Shown in pieces: positions 34,399 to 42,027 of a stretch of 64,000 nucleotides of DNA. Positions within the stretch are counted from its first letter, which is position 1. Every line of letters starts with the position of its first letter. A program made the translations under genes and the position numbers. Source of the DNA: Bradyrhizobium icense (lineage in GTDB: Bacteria; Pseudomonadota; Alphaproteobacteria; Rhizobiales; Xanthobacteraceae); the NCBI RefSeq assembly GCF_001693385.1, contig NZ_CP016428.1, forward strand, positions 8,050,001 to 8,114,000, given 5' to 3'. The notes beneath the pieces are model-generated. The model was not told the DNA's origin. It ran no database searches and saw nothing but the letters and a program-made list of their open reading frames with translations.

Positions 34399-34815
34399 CT
34401 AGCTCGACTGGATGACGCCCGGGATGCGGGAGCGGGCTTCGGCAAGGCATTCGTCGACGACCGCCAGGAGCGCGCCCGGCGTAAACGGCTTGCGCAGGCA
34501 GCGCGTGGCACCGAGCTCGAGCGCCATGCGCAGGAAGTCCGGCGCCGGCGAGTCGAGATTGGCAAAGGCGTATCCCGACATCGCAATCAGGGGGACCGTC
34601 GGCGCGCGCTCGTGGAATATCCTGATCGATTCGAAACCGCGCATGTGCGGCATGAAGATATCGACGAGCATCAGGTCGAAGCCGGAGTCTTCCAGCGCGC
34701 GAAGCCCGGCTTCGCCGCCATCGGCTACCGTCACCTCAAAGCCGTGACGTTCGAGATAGATCTCGATGGCCGTGCAGATCATCGGATCGTCATCGACGAT
34801 GAGAACGCGTGTCAT
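34399..34815 (-). CDS. Single-domain response regulator (CheY/DivK-like)
   Basis: A 138-aa receiver with no output domain. The acidic pocket is LIVDDDPMICT, phosphoacceptor D52 is in LMLVDIFMPHMRG, and CLRKPFTPG carries the conserved Lys. The C-terminal tail is short. ATG 34815 has a G-run Shine-Dalgarno; the longer reading frame has no family similarity. It lies downstream of nothing on its strand and is separated from flagellin by a 321-bp gap. Output and kinase are unknown. Confidence 0.9.
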   Translation of the reverse strand: MTRVLIVDDDPMICTAIEIYLERHGFEVTVADGGEAGLRALEDSGFDLMLVDIFMPHMRGFESIRIFHERAPTVPLIAMSGYAFANLDSPAPDFLRMALELGATRCLRKPFTPGALLAVVDECLAEARSRIPGVIQSS

Positions 34816-35378
34816 GTCAGCCCCCGGAAGCGGATAGCGAACTTTCAGTCCAATCATTCCTCAGTCGCAATCGCAGTGGGGGCAACGCATGACCCACCTC
34901 CCTCGCAGCGTAGGACGCGCTCCGTCCACCCGATCATGAAGCTCCACAAAAGGAACTTCCCGGCTCATCGTGCGGCGGTTTTGTTTTGCGAATCAGTGCG
35001 CTACCGCATTCTCCGCCGTAAACAGGCTGCTCTGTCTGCCCTCTACAGTGTATAAGGTCGGTTCCACAGCCTTGGGCTGATCCGGATTGGGAATTTGTAG
35101 CTAGCCTGCCACACGGCAGGTCGCGCGGTCGCTGCTTCGAAAGAAGTTCGCGGGTATTTGCCGGCGGCGAGTTCGCATCGCCGTGTTTACATCGCGAAGC
35201 GTCGGAGCGGGTCAAAGCACACCTGGCCGAGCCGACGCGCGGGTGCCATCGATCCAAGTTTGCCAGTTCTTCGTTTGCCAGTTTTTCTTGCCAATATAAT
35301 GTGCAAGGATCATCCTGCAGTTCGGACTGTACGCAGCAGACGCCAGAGACCGGCTTGGCCGTAAGGCAGGAGACTGCT
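34816..35378. other. 563-bp gene-free region with short repeats
   Basis: It lies between a divergent receiver gene and the Crp-like gene. It holds a small inverted repeat CCTGCC-ACAC-GGCAGG near 35106-35121 and two 11-bp direct repeats GTTTGCCAGTT (35258-35268 and 35273-35283), the latter about 100 bp before the Crp-like gene. No coding segment is convincing. Confidence 0.5.
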
Positions 35379-36104
35379 TTGGATTCAGCCCCTCGTTCTC
35401 CGAATGGATTTTTGTCCTCGCTGACCGCGGACGATTTCGAATTGATCCGCCCGCATCTGCGCGCCGCCGATCTCAGCCAGGAAATGGTGCTGGTCGAAGT
35501 CGACGAAACGCTCAAGCGTGCGTATCTTCCGCACAAGGGCGTCATCTCGCTGGTCGTGAAGCTCGCGCGCGGCGAGCACGTCCAGATCGCGATGATCGGC
35601 CGCGACAGCATCTTCGGTGCATTCGCTGCCCTCGGCGACCCCGTGGCGTTGAACACCGCCGTGGTGCTGGTGCCGGGCGCGGCCTCGACGATCGATCTCG
35701 ACCAGCTTCGTGTTGCCGCCGACCAGAGCACAACATTGCGTACCGCCCTGGCGCGGCACGGCCTGGCCGTCTATGCGCAAATCCAGCAGACCGCCGGCTG
35801 CAACGCCTCCCATACGGTGGAATCCCGGCTGGCGCGATGCCTGTTGCATACACGCGACCTCTCCGGCAGCGACAAGCTCGTCCTGACCCAGGAAGCGATG
35901 GCCCAGATGATCGGCGCACGCCGCAACAGCGTTTCGCTGGTGGCCCATACACTGCAGCAAGCGAACTTCATCCACTACAGCCGGGGGCATATCGAGATCA
36001 CTAACGTGGAAGGACTGATCAAGACTTCCTGCGAATGCTACGGGACGGTCAAGGCGCAGTACACGAGGCTGCTGCATCCGCGCATCCACAGCGCGGCTGC
36101 GTAG
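35379..36104 (+). CDS. Crp/Fnr family regulator
   Basis: A 241-aa regulator. The N-terminal cupin sensor has LTADDFELIRPHLRAADLSQ and AYLPHKGVISLVVKLARGEH, followed by a dimer helix and an HTH_Crp domain with LTQEAMAQMIGARRNSVSLV, AHTLQQANFIHYSRGHIEI. The sensor lacks the cAMP-binding R-T/S-A signature of Crp and the N-terminal cysteine cluster of Fnr, so its signal is unclear; many such Bradyrhizobium proteins are stress-linked. The TTG start at 35379 has AGGAG 6 nt upstream; GTG 35301 would add 26 residues without similarity. Confidence 0.88.
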   Translation: MDSAPRSPNGFLSSLTADDFELIRPHLRAADLSQEMVLVEVDETLKRAYLPHKGVISLVVKLARGEHVQIAMIGRDSIFGAFAALGDPVALNTAVVLVPGAASTIDLDQLRVAADQSTTLRTALARHGLAVYAQIQQTAGCNASHTVESRLARCLLHTRDLSGSDKLVLTQEAMAQMIGARRNSVSLVAHTLQQANFIHYSRGHIEITNVEGLIKTSCECYGTVKAQYTRLLHPRIHSAAA

Positions 36105-36196
36105 TCGCTTCCTGCAGTCAGCCACGGCCGCAGCCCGATCTGCGATACACATCGCGTCGCCGTTGCGCGCGAAGATTGCGACGGCACCCCGCCTCA

Positions 36197-36210
36197 CCGT
36201 ATTACTACGG
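36197..36210. promoter_or_regulatory. CCGTA-TTAC-TACGG palindrome (perfect)
   Basis: It lies in the gap between the Crp-like gene and the next receiver gene, 164 bp before the latter's start. Confidence 0.6.
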
Positions 36211-36374
36211 CCAATTGCGGCTTCTGCGGCGTTTCAGTCCCGGAGGGAATTAACGCGCTGTTCAACGAGCCCTGATAGTTGTCGCGGTGCTGACGGGTGC
36301 GGGTTCGAGACTCTTTCGCGTGCAACGCGCATTCACCCGTGTTCGGCGGCATATTGTTTGCGCGGAGTACGAAC

Positions 36375-36767
36375 ATGGCTTTTGACCTGTCGATGCCGAT
36401 CCTGGTGGTCGATGACTACAGCACCATGATCCGCATCATCCGCAACCTTCTCAAGCAGCTCGGATTCGAGAATGTCGACGAGGCCAGCGATGGATCGGCT
36501 GCGCTCGCCAAAATGCAGACCAAGCGATACGGCCTCGTAATCTCCGACTGGAACATGGAGCCGATGACCGGCTACGACCTGCTCAGGGAAGTTCGCGCCA
36601 GCCCGGAGTTCTCCAAGACGCCCTTCATCATGATCACCGCTGAATCCAAGACCGAAAACGTGATCGCCGCGAAGAAGGCCGGCGTCAACAATTACATCGT
36701 CAAGCCGTTCAACGCCGCAACGCTGAAGACCAAGATGGAAGCGGTGTTTCCCGACGCAGCCGGCTGA
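36375..36767 (+). CDS. CheY-like response regulator
   Basis: A 130-aa single receiver strongly resembling chemotaxis CheY: PILVVDDYSTMIRIIRNLLK, QLGFENVDEASDGSAALAKM, phosphoacceptor D58 in LVISDWNMEPMTGYDLLREV, Thr in FIMITAESK and Lys in YIVKPFNAATL. The WNMEPMTG loop is typical of motor-binding CheY. It is the second CheY in the window and lies outside the che operon, flanked on both sides by CCGTA-N4-TACGG sites. Confidence 0.93.
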   Translation: MAFDLSMPILVVDDYSTMIRIIRNLLKQLGFENVDEASDGSAALAKMQTKRYGLVISDWNMEPMTGYDLLREVRASPEFSKTPFIMITAESKTENVIAAKKAGVNNYIVKPFNAATLKTKMEAVFPDAAG

Positions 36768-36784
36768 CATCATCCCGCGATTAG

Positions 36785-36798
36785 CCGTACTTCTACGG
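36785..36798. promoter_or_regulatory. CCGTA-CTTC-TACGG palindrome (perfect)
   Basis: The arms extend to AGCCGTA / TACGGCT (7 bp each). It lies 18 bp after the CheY-like stop and 64 bp before the 81-aa gene. Confidence 0.65.
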
Positions 36799-36862
36799 CT
36801 TGAAATTTTCACCTCTGGATAACGTTGAGTGGGGATAGTTCGTGGACCAAGGGAGTGCCCTC

Positions 36863-37108
36863 ATGTTCACGTTTGAAACGAGCGATCAGAAGGAAGTGCG
36901 GCGTCTCCGTATCGCCCAGTTCAACGGCAGGACCGCAACCGTACGTTCGGCCGGATCGGCGGTCACCGGCCACGTTCGATCGATCGTGCAAAACAAGTCG
37001 AGCATTCCGGCGGCGTGGACCATCACGATCATCTCGGAAGCGCCCAAGCCGACGCTCTCGTCGCGGCCTGCGGCGCGCGGCCGCTCCTTGATGGAAGATT
37101 TCTGCTGA
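36863..37108 (+). CDS. Small basic protein of unknown function
   Basis: An 81-aa protein, not recognised. It reads as a short beta-rich domain (VRRLRIAQFNGRTATVRSAG, HVRSIVQNKSSIPAAWTITI) followed by a basic tail. The VTGHVRSIVQNKSSIPAAWTI pattern resembles the small PilZ-like or SH3-like beta-barrels that sit near flagellar genes in this group, but the match is weak. ATG 36863 has GGGAG 7 nt upstream, better than GTG 36842. It has its own perfect palindromic site and its own promoter region. Confidence 0.65.
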   Translation: MFTFETSDQKEVRRLRIAQFNGRTATVRSAGSAVTGHVRSIVQNKSSIPAAWTITIISEAPKPTLSSRPAARGRSLMEDFC

Positions 37109-37214
37109 ACGGCAGCCGATCGCACGGGATCGCAAGCCCCCCCGATTCCGGCAGGTCGATAGCGCGACACCGCGCCGCTCAGCCTCGCATCGCAGGCATC
37201 GCTTCGGGATTGGA

Positions 37215-37829
37215 TCAGGCGGGCTGCAGCAGTGCCTTGCGAACCAGGTCCGCGGTGTTGCGGGCGCCCAGCTTGCGCATGGCCTCGGCGCGATGGCTCT
37301 CGAATGTCCTTGGGCTGATATTCATCCGCAAGGCGCCCTGCTTGTTGGAACAACCTTCGCTGATCAGGCTCAGCACCTCGCGCTCGCGCCTGGTCAACGG
37401 CTTTCGGCCGGACTCCGGGGTAAACGTCAGGCCCGGCCTGCGGGCGCCATTCGCGGAGCGGCCGGCCGGGCACTCGCTTGTCCGCTTGCAAACGGCGTCG
37501 GGTGCCGGATGATTGTCCGACATCTGCTTCACCAGGGCGCAGACGCGTTCGGTTTGTTGAAGCGCGTTCTCCACCACCTGTTGCAGGTAGAGTCGGTTGC
37601 CGGATCCTTGCGAAAACTGGTGGCTGTGATGCTTGATCTCATTCATGTAGAGCAGCAGCGCTGTCAGCGGTCCGTTCAATTGCCGGGCGATCGCCGCTCC
37701 CGCCTCCTCCGCGGCACGCGAGCGCGCAGCGGACAACTGGACGATCTCAGGATTCTCTTCGAGAGGCGTGATGTTTTCCATCCACTTCGTGAAGTGCGAA
37801 TCAGCGGCGCGATGGTCTTGTCCCGACAT
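37215..37829 (-). CDS. LuxR-type regulator with a degenerate FixL-like DHp domain instead of a receiver
   Basis: A 204-aa protein. The C-terminal HTH (about 143-204) reads LTRREREVLSLISEGCSNKQ then ISPRTFESHRAEAMRKLGAR, nearly the same as the FixJ-like regulator at 25648-26289. The N-terminal half is not a receiver: SRAAEEAGAAIARQLNGPLTALLLYMNEIK resembles the dimerisation helix of FixL-type kinases (AHELNQPLTA), with the phosphoacceptor His replaced by Arg. It cannot be phosphorylated at the usual site and may dimerise with, or titrate, a FixL-like kinase or the other regulator. A one-mismatch CCGTA-N4-TACGG site lies 48 bp upstream of its start. Confidence 0.82.
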   Translation of the reverse strand: MSGQDHRAADSHFTKWMENITPLEENPEIVQLSAARSRAAEEAGAAIARQLNGPLTALLLYMNEIKHHSHQFSQGSGNRLYLQQVVENALQQTERVCALVKQMSDNHPAPDAVCKRTSECPAGRSANGARRPGLTFTPESGRKPLTRREREVLSLISEGCSNKQGALRMNISPRTFESHRAEAMRKLGARNTADLVRKALLQPA

Positions 37830-37876
37830 ATAACTATTTTATCGGTTCCACCCTCTTTCATGGTTAATTTCTTAAC

Positions 37877-37890
37877 CAGTAAGAATACGG
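37877..37890. promoter_or_regulatory. CAGTA-AGAA-TACGG site (one mismatch)
   Basis: It lies 48 bp upstream of the DHp-LuxR regulator start, in line with autoregulation. Confidence 0.5.
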
Positions 37891-37997
37891 AGAAATCCGC
37901 CGGCGCATTCGCTGCCGGACCAAATCCGGCTCAGAGCCCGCTCGAATCAGATGTTTTCGGCCGAGATGGGTGATCCGAACATACGTGCCATAGCCCG

Positions 37998-38159
37998 TCA
38001 GCCCCGTACCTTAACGGTAACATCATTTGCTTTGTTAATAGACCTCAACCAACCCTCGATGTGTTTCCCGTCGTCGCCCGAGCCGGAATCTCTTTTTATC
38101 TTATCGCCCTGGACACCCGTTCTGCGCGCCAGCGTGCTCGCGGCATCGCCCTGACGCAT
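37998..38159 (-). CDS. Possible small protein (53 aa), uncertain
   Basis: The reverse strand from ATG 38159 reads MRQGDAASTLARRTGVQGDK and ends INKANDVTVKVRG. Composition is protein-like but no family is recognised and the Shine-Dalgarno is weak. It overlaps a degenerate CCGTA-N4-TACGG site at its 3' end, which counts against it. Confidence 0.25.
   Translation of the reverse strand: MRQGDAASTLARRTGVQGDKIKRDSGSGDDGKHIEGWLRSINKANDVTVKVRG
38004..38017. promoter_or_regulatory. CCGTA-CCTT-AACGG site (one mismatch)
   Basis: The weakest of the seven copies, in the 554-bp gap 37830-38383. No clear target gene faces it. Confidence 0.35.
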
Positions 38160-38201
38160 ACGCTCGGCTGAGAGATCGCTCGGCCGGCCATCGTCGCGGC
38201 G

Positions 38202-38375
38202 ATGGATCAGGGACGACGCAGCTTGAGGAGCCTTTCGACAGGTGGTCACGCTGCGGCGTCGCGATTGCGCAAGGTCAACCGCATCCTCGAGAACACGGCC
38301 TGGGGCAGCTATCGCACCGAGTTCTATCCGACCTACGAGGCGATCGGCACCGCAGCTCACGAGAAGGCGCAGTAA
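38202..38375 (+). pseudogene. Possible C-terminal remnant or 57-aa ORF, unknown
   Basis: ATG 38202 to TAA 38373-38375 encodes 57 residues ending SRLRKVNRILENTAWGSYRT and EFYPTYEAIGTAAHEKAQ. The last 37 residues look like the end of a globular protein, while the first 20 (MDQGRRSLRSLSTGG) look like non-coding sequence, so a truncated gene tail is plausible. Family not recognised. Confidence 0.3.
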
Positions 38376-38383
38376 GCTTGGGG

Positions 38384-38590
38384 TCAGCCGAGTCTGGAGA
38401 TCTGCTCCTCGGTCACGACGCGCTCGACATTTTCGGATTTGCTTTTGATGCGATAGCGCGGGCGGCCATCGGCTTCGATCGGCAGGCACGAAACGATGGT
38501 GTAGACGCTCCGCTCCTTCCCCGTGGCGCGGCCCTGCGGCCCCTGCTGCTGGTGATGGACGTCGTCGTTGATCGCGAAATTATGGGCCAT
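38384..38590 (-). CDS. Small conserved protein (68 aa), unknown
   Basis: ATG 38590, with GGAAAG upstream at good spacing, gives MAHNFAINDDVHHQQQGPQG, then KERSVYTIVSCLPIEADGRP and RYRIKSKSENVERVVTEEQI. The pattern SVYTIVSCLP-E-DGRPRYRIKSK matches small proteins common in Bradyrhizobium; function unknown. It sits between the GH3 gene (same strand, upstream) and the remnant, and is separated from GH3 by 98 bp. Confidence 0.7.
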   Translation of the reverse strand: MAHNFAINDDVHHQQQGPQGRATGKERSVYTIVSCLPIEADGRPRYRIKSKSENVERVVTEEQISRLG

Positions 38591-38688
38591 CGTCGGTCTT
38601 TCCGCTGAAAAAGCGCTTGTAGTCTCAACGGCCTCGCAAGGCAACACATTGTCCGCCTGATGTACTTCGGATTTTTGGGTCCACTGCG

Positions 38689-39693
38689 TCAGGCCGTCAG
38701 AAGCGCCTTTCGCTTGCCTACGCGTGCGATCGATTTCTCGATCGCCGAACCCGACAAGGTTCCCTCGCGCAGGGATTTTGCGATGTATTCGGCAATCCCC
38801 GCCATTTCCTGCTCCTGATCGAGCAAATTGTTGCCGATGCAGAGCATGTCCATGCCGGCTTTGAGCGATTGCAGGCCGGCTTCCCGCGTACCCAACGCCT
38901 TTTGCAATCCCTGCATCTGCATGTCGTCGGTGATCAGCAGCGTGTCCGGAAGACGCTTGCGCAAACGGCCAAGCCCCGCTGCGGACAGCGTCATCGGGCA
39001 ATGTTCATCCCATTGCCTGACGATGGCGTGGCTGACCAGCACCGCATCGCCGAACATTTTTGGCGCGAGCGCATAGAACAGCTCTTCCTGTTCACTGCGG
39101 AGGGCATTGGAGATATCCATGAATTCCTGATGCGAATCCACGAGCGCGCCGCCGATGCCGGGGAAATGCTTCAGGCACAGGCCGATACGCTGCGCCCGCG
39201 CCACCTCGCTTGCCAGCAAGGCGTTGGCTTCCACCTCGGCGATGTCGACGGAGTAGGAGCGCTTGATCTTCCCGATATTGGGGTTGTCCGGATTGTAGTC
39301 GACGTCGATGACAGGCGCGAAATCATAGTGAATGCCGAGCCGCCGCATCTCGGCAAAGCTCGAGGTGAGGATCGCGCGCTTTTGATCCGGTGCCAGCAGA
39401 TTGAATTCCCTCGCACTGGGAAGCGGCGCAAACCCGCGGTTTTCCTTCAGCCGCCGTACCAACCCACCTTCCTGGTCGATGAACGCCATCGGCCCCGACG
39501 GCAGCGCGGAAATCTCCGCGCAGAGGCGCTGCACCCGTTCAGGCGATTCGATGTTGTTGTCGTATTCTCGCGTCCGGCAGGAATAGTCGAACAGGATCAC
39601 TCCGCCGAGACCGTAGCGGGCCGCAAATTCCTTCAGCCAATCGGGAAGGATTTTACCGAAGAAGCCGAGGATGAAGAGTTCGCCGACGCGCAT
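38689..39693 (-). CDS. Glycoside hydrolase family 3 protein (NagZ-like)
   Basis: A 334-aa single-domain GH3 enzyme related to beta-N-acetylhexosaminidase NagZ. It has VILFDYSCRT, AFIDQEGGLVRRL, HYDFAPVIDVDYNPDNPNIG and CLKHFPGIGGALVDSHQEF. NagZ has KHFPGHG and D-S-H; the first motif His is Ile here, whereas the DSH containing the mobile catalytic His is kept. The nucleophile region LLITDDMQMQGL (D256-D257) is intact, so activity is likely. It may take part in cell-wall recycling or hydrolyse another beta-hexoside. No signal peptide is evident from ATG 39693. Confidence 0.85.
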   Translation of the reverse strand: MRVGELFILGFFGKILPDWLKEFAARYGLGGVILFDYSCRTREYDNNIESPERVQRLCAEISALPSGPMAFIDQEGGLVRRLKENRGFAPLPSAREFNLLAPDQKRAILTSSFAEMRRLGIHYDFAPVIDVDYNPDNPNIGKIKRSYSVDIAEVEANALLASEVARAQRIGLCLKHFPGIGGALVDSHQEFMDISNALRSEQEELFYALAPKMFGDAVLVSHAIVRQWDEHCPMTLSAAGLGRLRKRLPDTLLITDDMQMQGLQKALGTREAGLQSLKAGMDMLCIGNNLLDQEQEMAGIAEYIAKSLREGTLSGSAIEKSIARVGKRKALLTA

Positions 39694-40039
39694 GGTGGCA
39701 GCTCCATGAGCAATCTTGCCAATGCTGCGTCCTGAAGTCGACCATCCTGACTGCAGTTGCACCAAATGCATTCAACTTAGCCGCCACGCCCTTGCGTTCC
39801 AGCCGCGGGTGAACTGGATATGTGATGGGTCGCACATTTGTCAGCGTGCGAATGGGCTAGGCTTTTGTTCGCGAGAGGTGCGGTGCCAGGCGCGGTTTAG
39901 ACGCCTCTGGCGCTTCCGGGGCGAAGACACAAGCTGAAGGCGTGTACAAGCAATGTGGCGCATTCCGAATTTCCCATCGATCAATCCAATCTCAGCCCGC
40001 TCATGGCGGCCGGACGTTCGTGACGCGATTTCGGGGTCC
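39694..40039. other. 346-bp divergent intergenic region, nothing recognised
   Basis: It lies between the GH3 gene (reverse) and the Sel1-repeat gene (forward) and must hold both promoters. No operator-like palindrome or known repeat was seen. Confidence 0.45.
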
Positions 40040-40801
40040 ATGAAGCAAGCCATCATCGTTGTAGCTTGCTGCCTCGCTGTGCTGACGGACCCCCACGCCG
40101 CACTTGCCGACGCCGCGTCCGATCGGGACATGGCCACTCGCTACGAGCAGGCGGCGCAAGCCGGCGATGATGAGGCCCAGTTCTATCTCGCGGCGCTCTA
40201 TTCAGCCGGCGTCGGTCGTCCGCGCAGCGACCAGGAGGCATTTCGCTGGTTCTTGCGCGCTGCCGATCAGGGGCATGCCCACGCCATGCTGATCGTTGCC
40301 GGCCTCTACGCGAGCGGGCGCGGCGTAGCGAAGGACAATGTGAAGGCCTATTCCTGGGCCCACATCGTCGCTTCCGCGAGCAAGCTCGACGAGGACCGCA
40401 ACGGTGCGCGGCAACTGATGTCGCTGCTCATGAAGAAGATGACGAGCGACGAGATCGGCCGTGCCGTGGTGGCCGCAAGAGCCTGGCGCGCCGTTCGGGT
40501 TGCTGGCGCGGCCAGTGATTCCGTCAAGGCTTCCGACAAGGCTTCGAAAATCGAAAGAGCATTGGACAGCCCGGACCAACCCGCGCCGGCGGCACCCCCA
40601 CCTGCACCCGCGGCCGTGCAGCCGGCGCCCGTAGCCCCGCCGCCATCTGCGGTCGCGCAGCCAGCGCCATCCAACATCACGGTATTGCCGGCATCTCCCA
40701 AGGCCACGTCGGCAGCTCCAGTGAAGAGTGCAAGGAAGGAAGATGTTCGTGACCTGCTCGACCAGGTTCCACCGGGCCTGCGCAAGCGGTTTGGCTTCTA
40801 A
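40040..40801 (+). CDS. Exported Sel1-repeat protein
   Basis: A 253-aa protein with a signal peptide (about 1-24, cleaved near ALADAA). Two Sel1/TPR-like repeats follow: EQAAQAGDDEAQFYLAALYS with AGVGRPRSDQEAFRWFLRAA, and DQGHAHAMLIVAGLYASGRG with VAKDNVKAYSWAHIVAS. A Pro/Ala-rich linker (about 178-230) leads to a C-terminal helix ending LLDQVPPGLRKRFGF. Its stop is 15 bp from the adaptor gene, so it may be cotranscribed with the ABC exporter and act as its periplasmic partner (inference). Confidence 0.85.
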   Translation: MKQAIIVVACCLAVLTDPHAALADAASDRDMATRYEQAAQAGDDEAQFYLAALYSAGVGRPRSDQEAFRWFLRAADQGHAHAMLIVAGLYASGRGVAKDNVKAYSWAHIVASASKLDEDRNGARQLMSLLMKKMTSDEIGRAVVAARAWRAVRVAGAASDSVKASDKASKIERALDSPDQPAPAAPPPAPAAVQPAPVAPPPSAVAQPAPSNITVLPASPKATSAAPVKSARKEDVRDLLDQVPPGLRKRFGF

Positions 40802-40816
40802 GTCAGGGGACGCGCC

Positions 40817-42022
40817 ATGAAATTGCAGCATCTGATCGCAACCGGCATTCTGGCGGTCGCCGCCGCAGGGGCTGGCTATCACGCCTATCCCCACCTGCTT
40901 CGTGCACCGTTGGTGACCACCGGCATTGCGAGCCTCGCGCCGGTTTCCGAAGCGGTTTACGGAACCGGCACCGTGGAGCCCGAGCGCTGGGCCAAGGTGG
41001 TACCGCTACAGCGCCGCCGGCTGGTCGAGCTTTGCAGATGCGAGGGACAGGTGGTGAAGGCCGGCCAGGTCCTCGGCCGCCAGGACGACGCCGAGGAGCG
41101 CAGCGCGCTGGATCAGATGGAGATCAATCGCGGCCAGCTCGAACGCGATCTGGCGCGCGCCGAGAAGGATCGCGACAAGAACGACGCCGCGCGCACCGAC
41201 TACGAGCAGCGCTGGACCAAGCTCGAGGAAACTAAATCGCGGATCGCCGCGCAGAAGGTACGGCTCGACTCATTGCTGCTGAGAGCCCCGCTCGATGGCA
41301 TGGTGCTGCGGCGCGACGGCGAGGTCGGCGAGATCGCCGGCCCCACCGACGTCTTGTTCTGGGTCGGACCGCCTGCGCCGATGCAGGTCGTTGCCGAGAT
41401 CAATGAGGAGGAGATCAACCGCATCGCAGCCGGCCAGAAGGCTTTTCTGCGAAGCGAGGCTTTCCCCGGAAGAGCCCTGCGGGCCACGGTCTCCCAGATC
41501 ACGCCGAAGGGCGATCCAGCCCGTAAGACCTTCCGCGTCTATCTGCGGCTGCCACAGGATACGCCGCTGCGAATTGGCATGTCGGCCGAGGTCAATATCA
41601 TCGTCCGCGAGAAGCCGGCGGCTATCGTCGTGCCGGCGGAGGCCGTCGCAGGCGATTCGGTTCAGATGGTCGATGACGGCCGGATCAAACGCGTGCCGGT
41701 GACGGTCGGCATCCGCGGCAACCGCAACATCGAGATCCTCGGCGATATATCGAAGGGCACGCCTGTGCTTACGCCGGCCCGAACGGATCTCGCCGACGGC
41801 GCCAGAATTCGCATCGACGGCAGCTCAGCCAAAGCTGTGGAGCCGGCGGCCACGAGTGAACCGACCGATGAGCCAGCCGCGACACCCGAATCTATCGCGG
41901 TAGCCTCGGCCACCACAGCTCCCTCCGATCCCGATGATGCAGTGATTTCGGCAGCCATGACCGCCCACATCGATTCCGTCGTCAATGACGCCCGCCGCAA
42001 CCTCATCAGCAACAGCCGGTAA
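40817..42022 (+). CDS. ABC exporter periplasmic adaptor (HlyD/DevB-like)
   Basis: A 401-aa adaptor. An N-terminal membrane anchor (about 5-24) is followed by the barrel-sandwich half LCRCEGQVVKAGQVLGRQDD, a coiled-coil hairpin (about 95-150, rich in E/R/K), the second half LRAPLDGMVLRRDGEVGEIA and beta-barrel domains. The C-terminal 75 residues are a Pro/Ala/Thr-rich extension. The order adaptor-permease-ATPase is that of DevBCA-type exporters. Short spacing (5 bp) to the permease supports an operon. Confidence 0.88.
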   Translation: MKLQHLIATGILAVAAAGAGYHAYPHLLRAPLVTTGIASLAPVSEAVYGTGTVEPERWAKVVPLQRRRLVELCRCEGQVVKAGQVLGRQDDAEERSALDQMEINRGQLERDLARAEKDRDKNDAARTDYEQRWTKLEETKSRIAAQKVRLDSLLLRAPLDGMVLRRDGEVGEIAGPTDVLFWVGPPAPMQVVAEINEEEINRIAAGQKAFLRSEAFPGRALRATVSQITPKGDPARKTFRVYLRLPQDTPLRIGMSAEVNIIVREKPAAIVVPAEAVAGDSVQMVDDGRIKRVPVTVGIRGNRNIEILGDISKGTPVLTPARTDLADGARIRIDGSSAKAVEPAATSEPTDEPAATPESIAVASATTAPSDPDDAVISAAMTAHIDSVVNDARRNLISNSR

Positions 42023-42027
42023 GTGCC

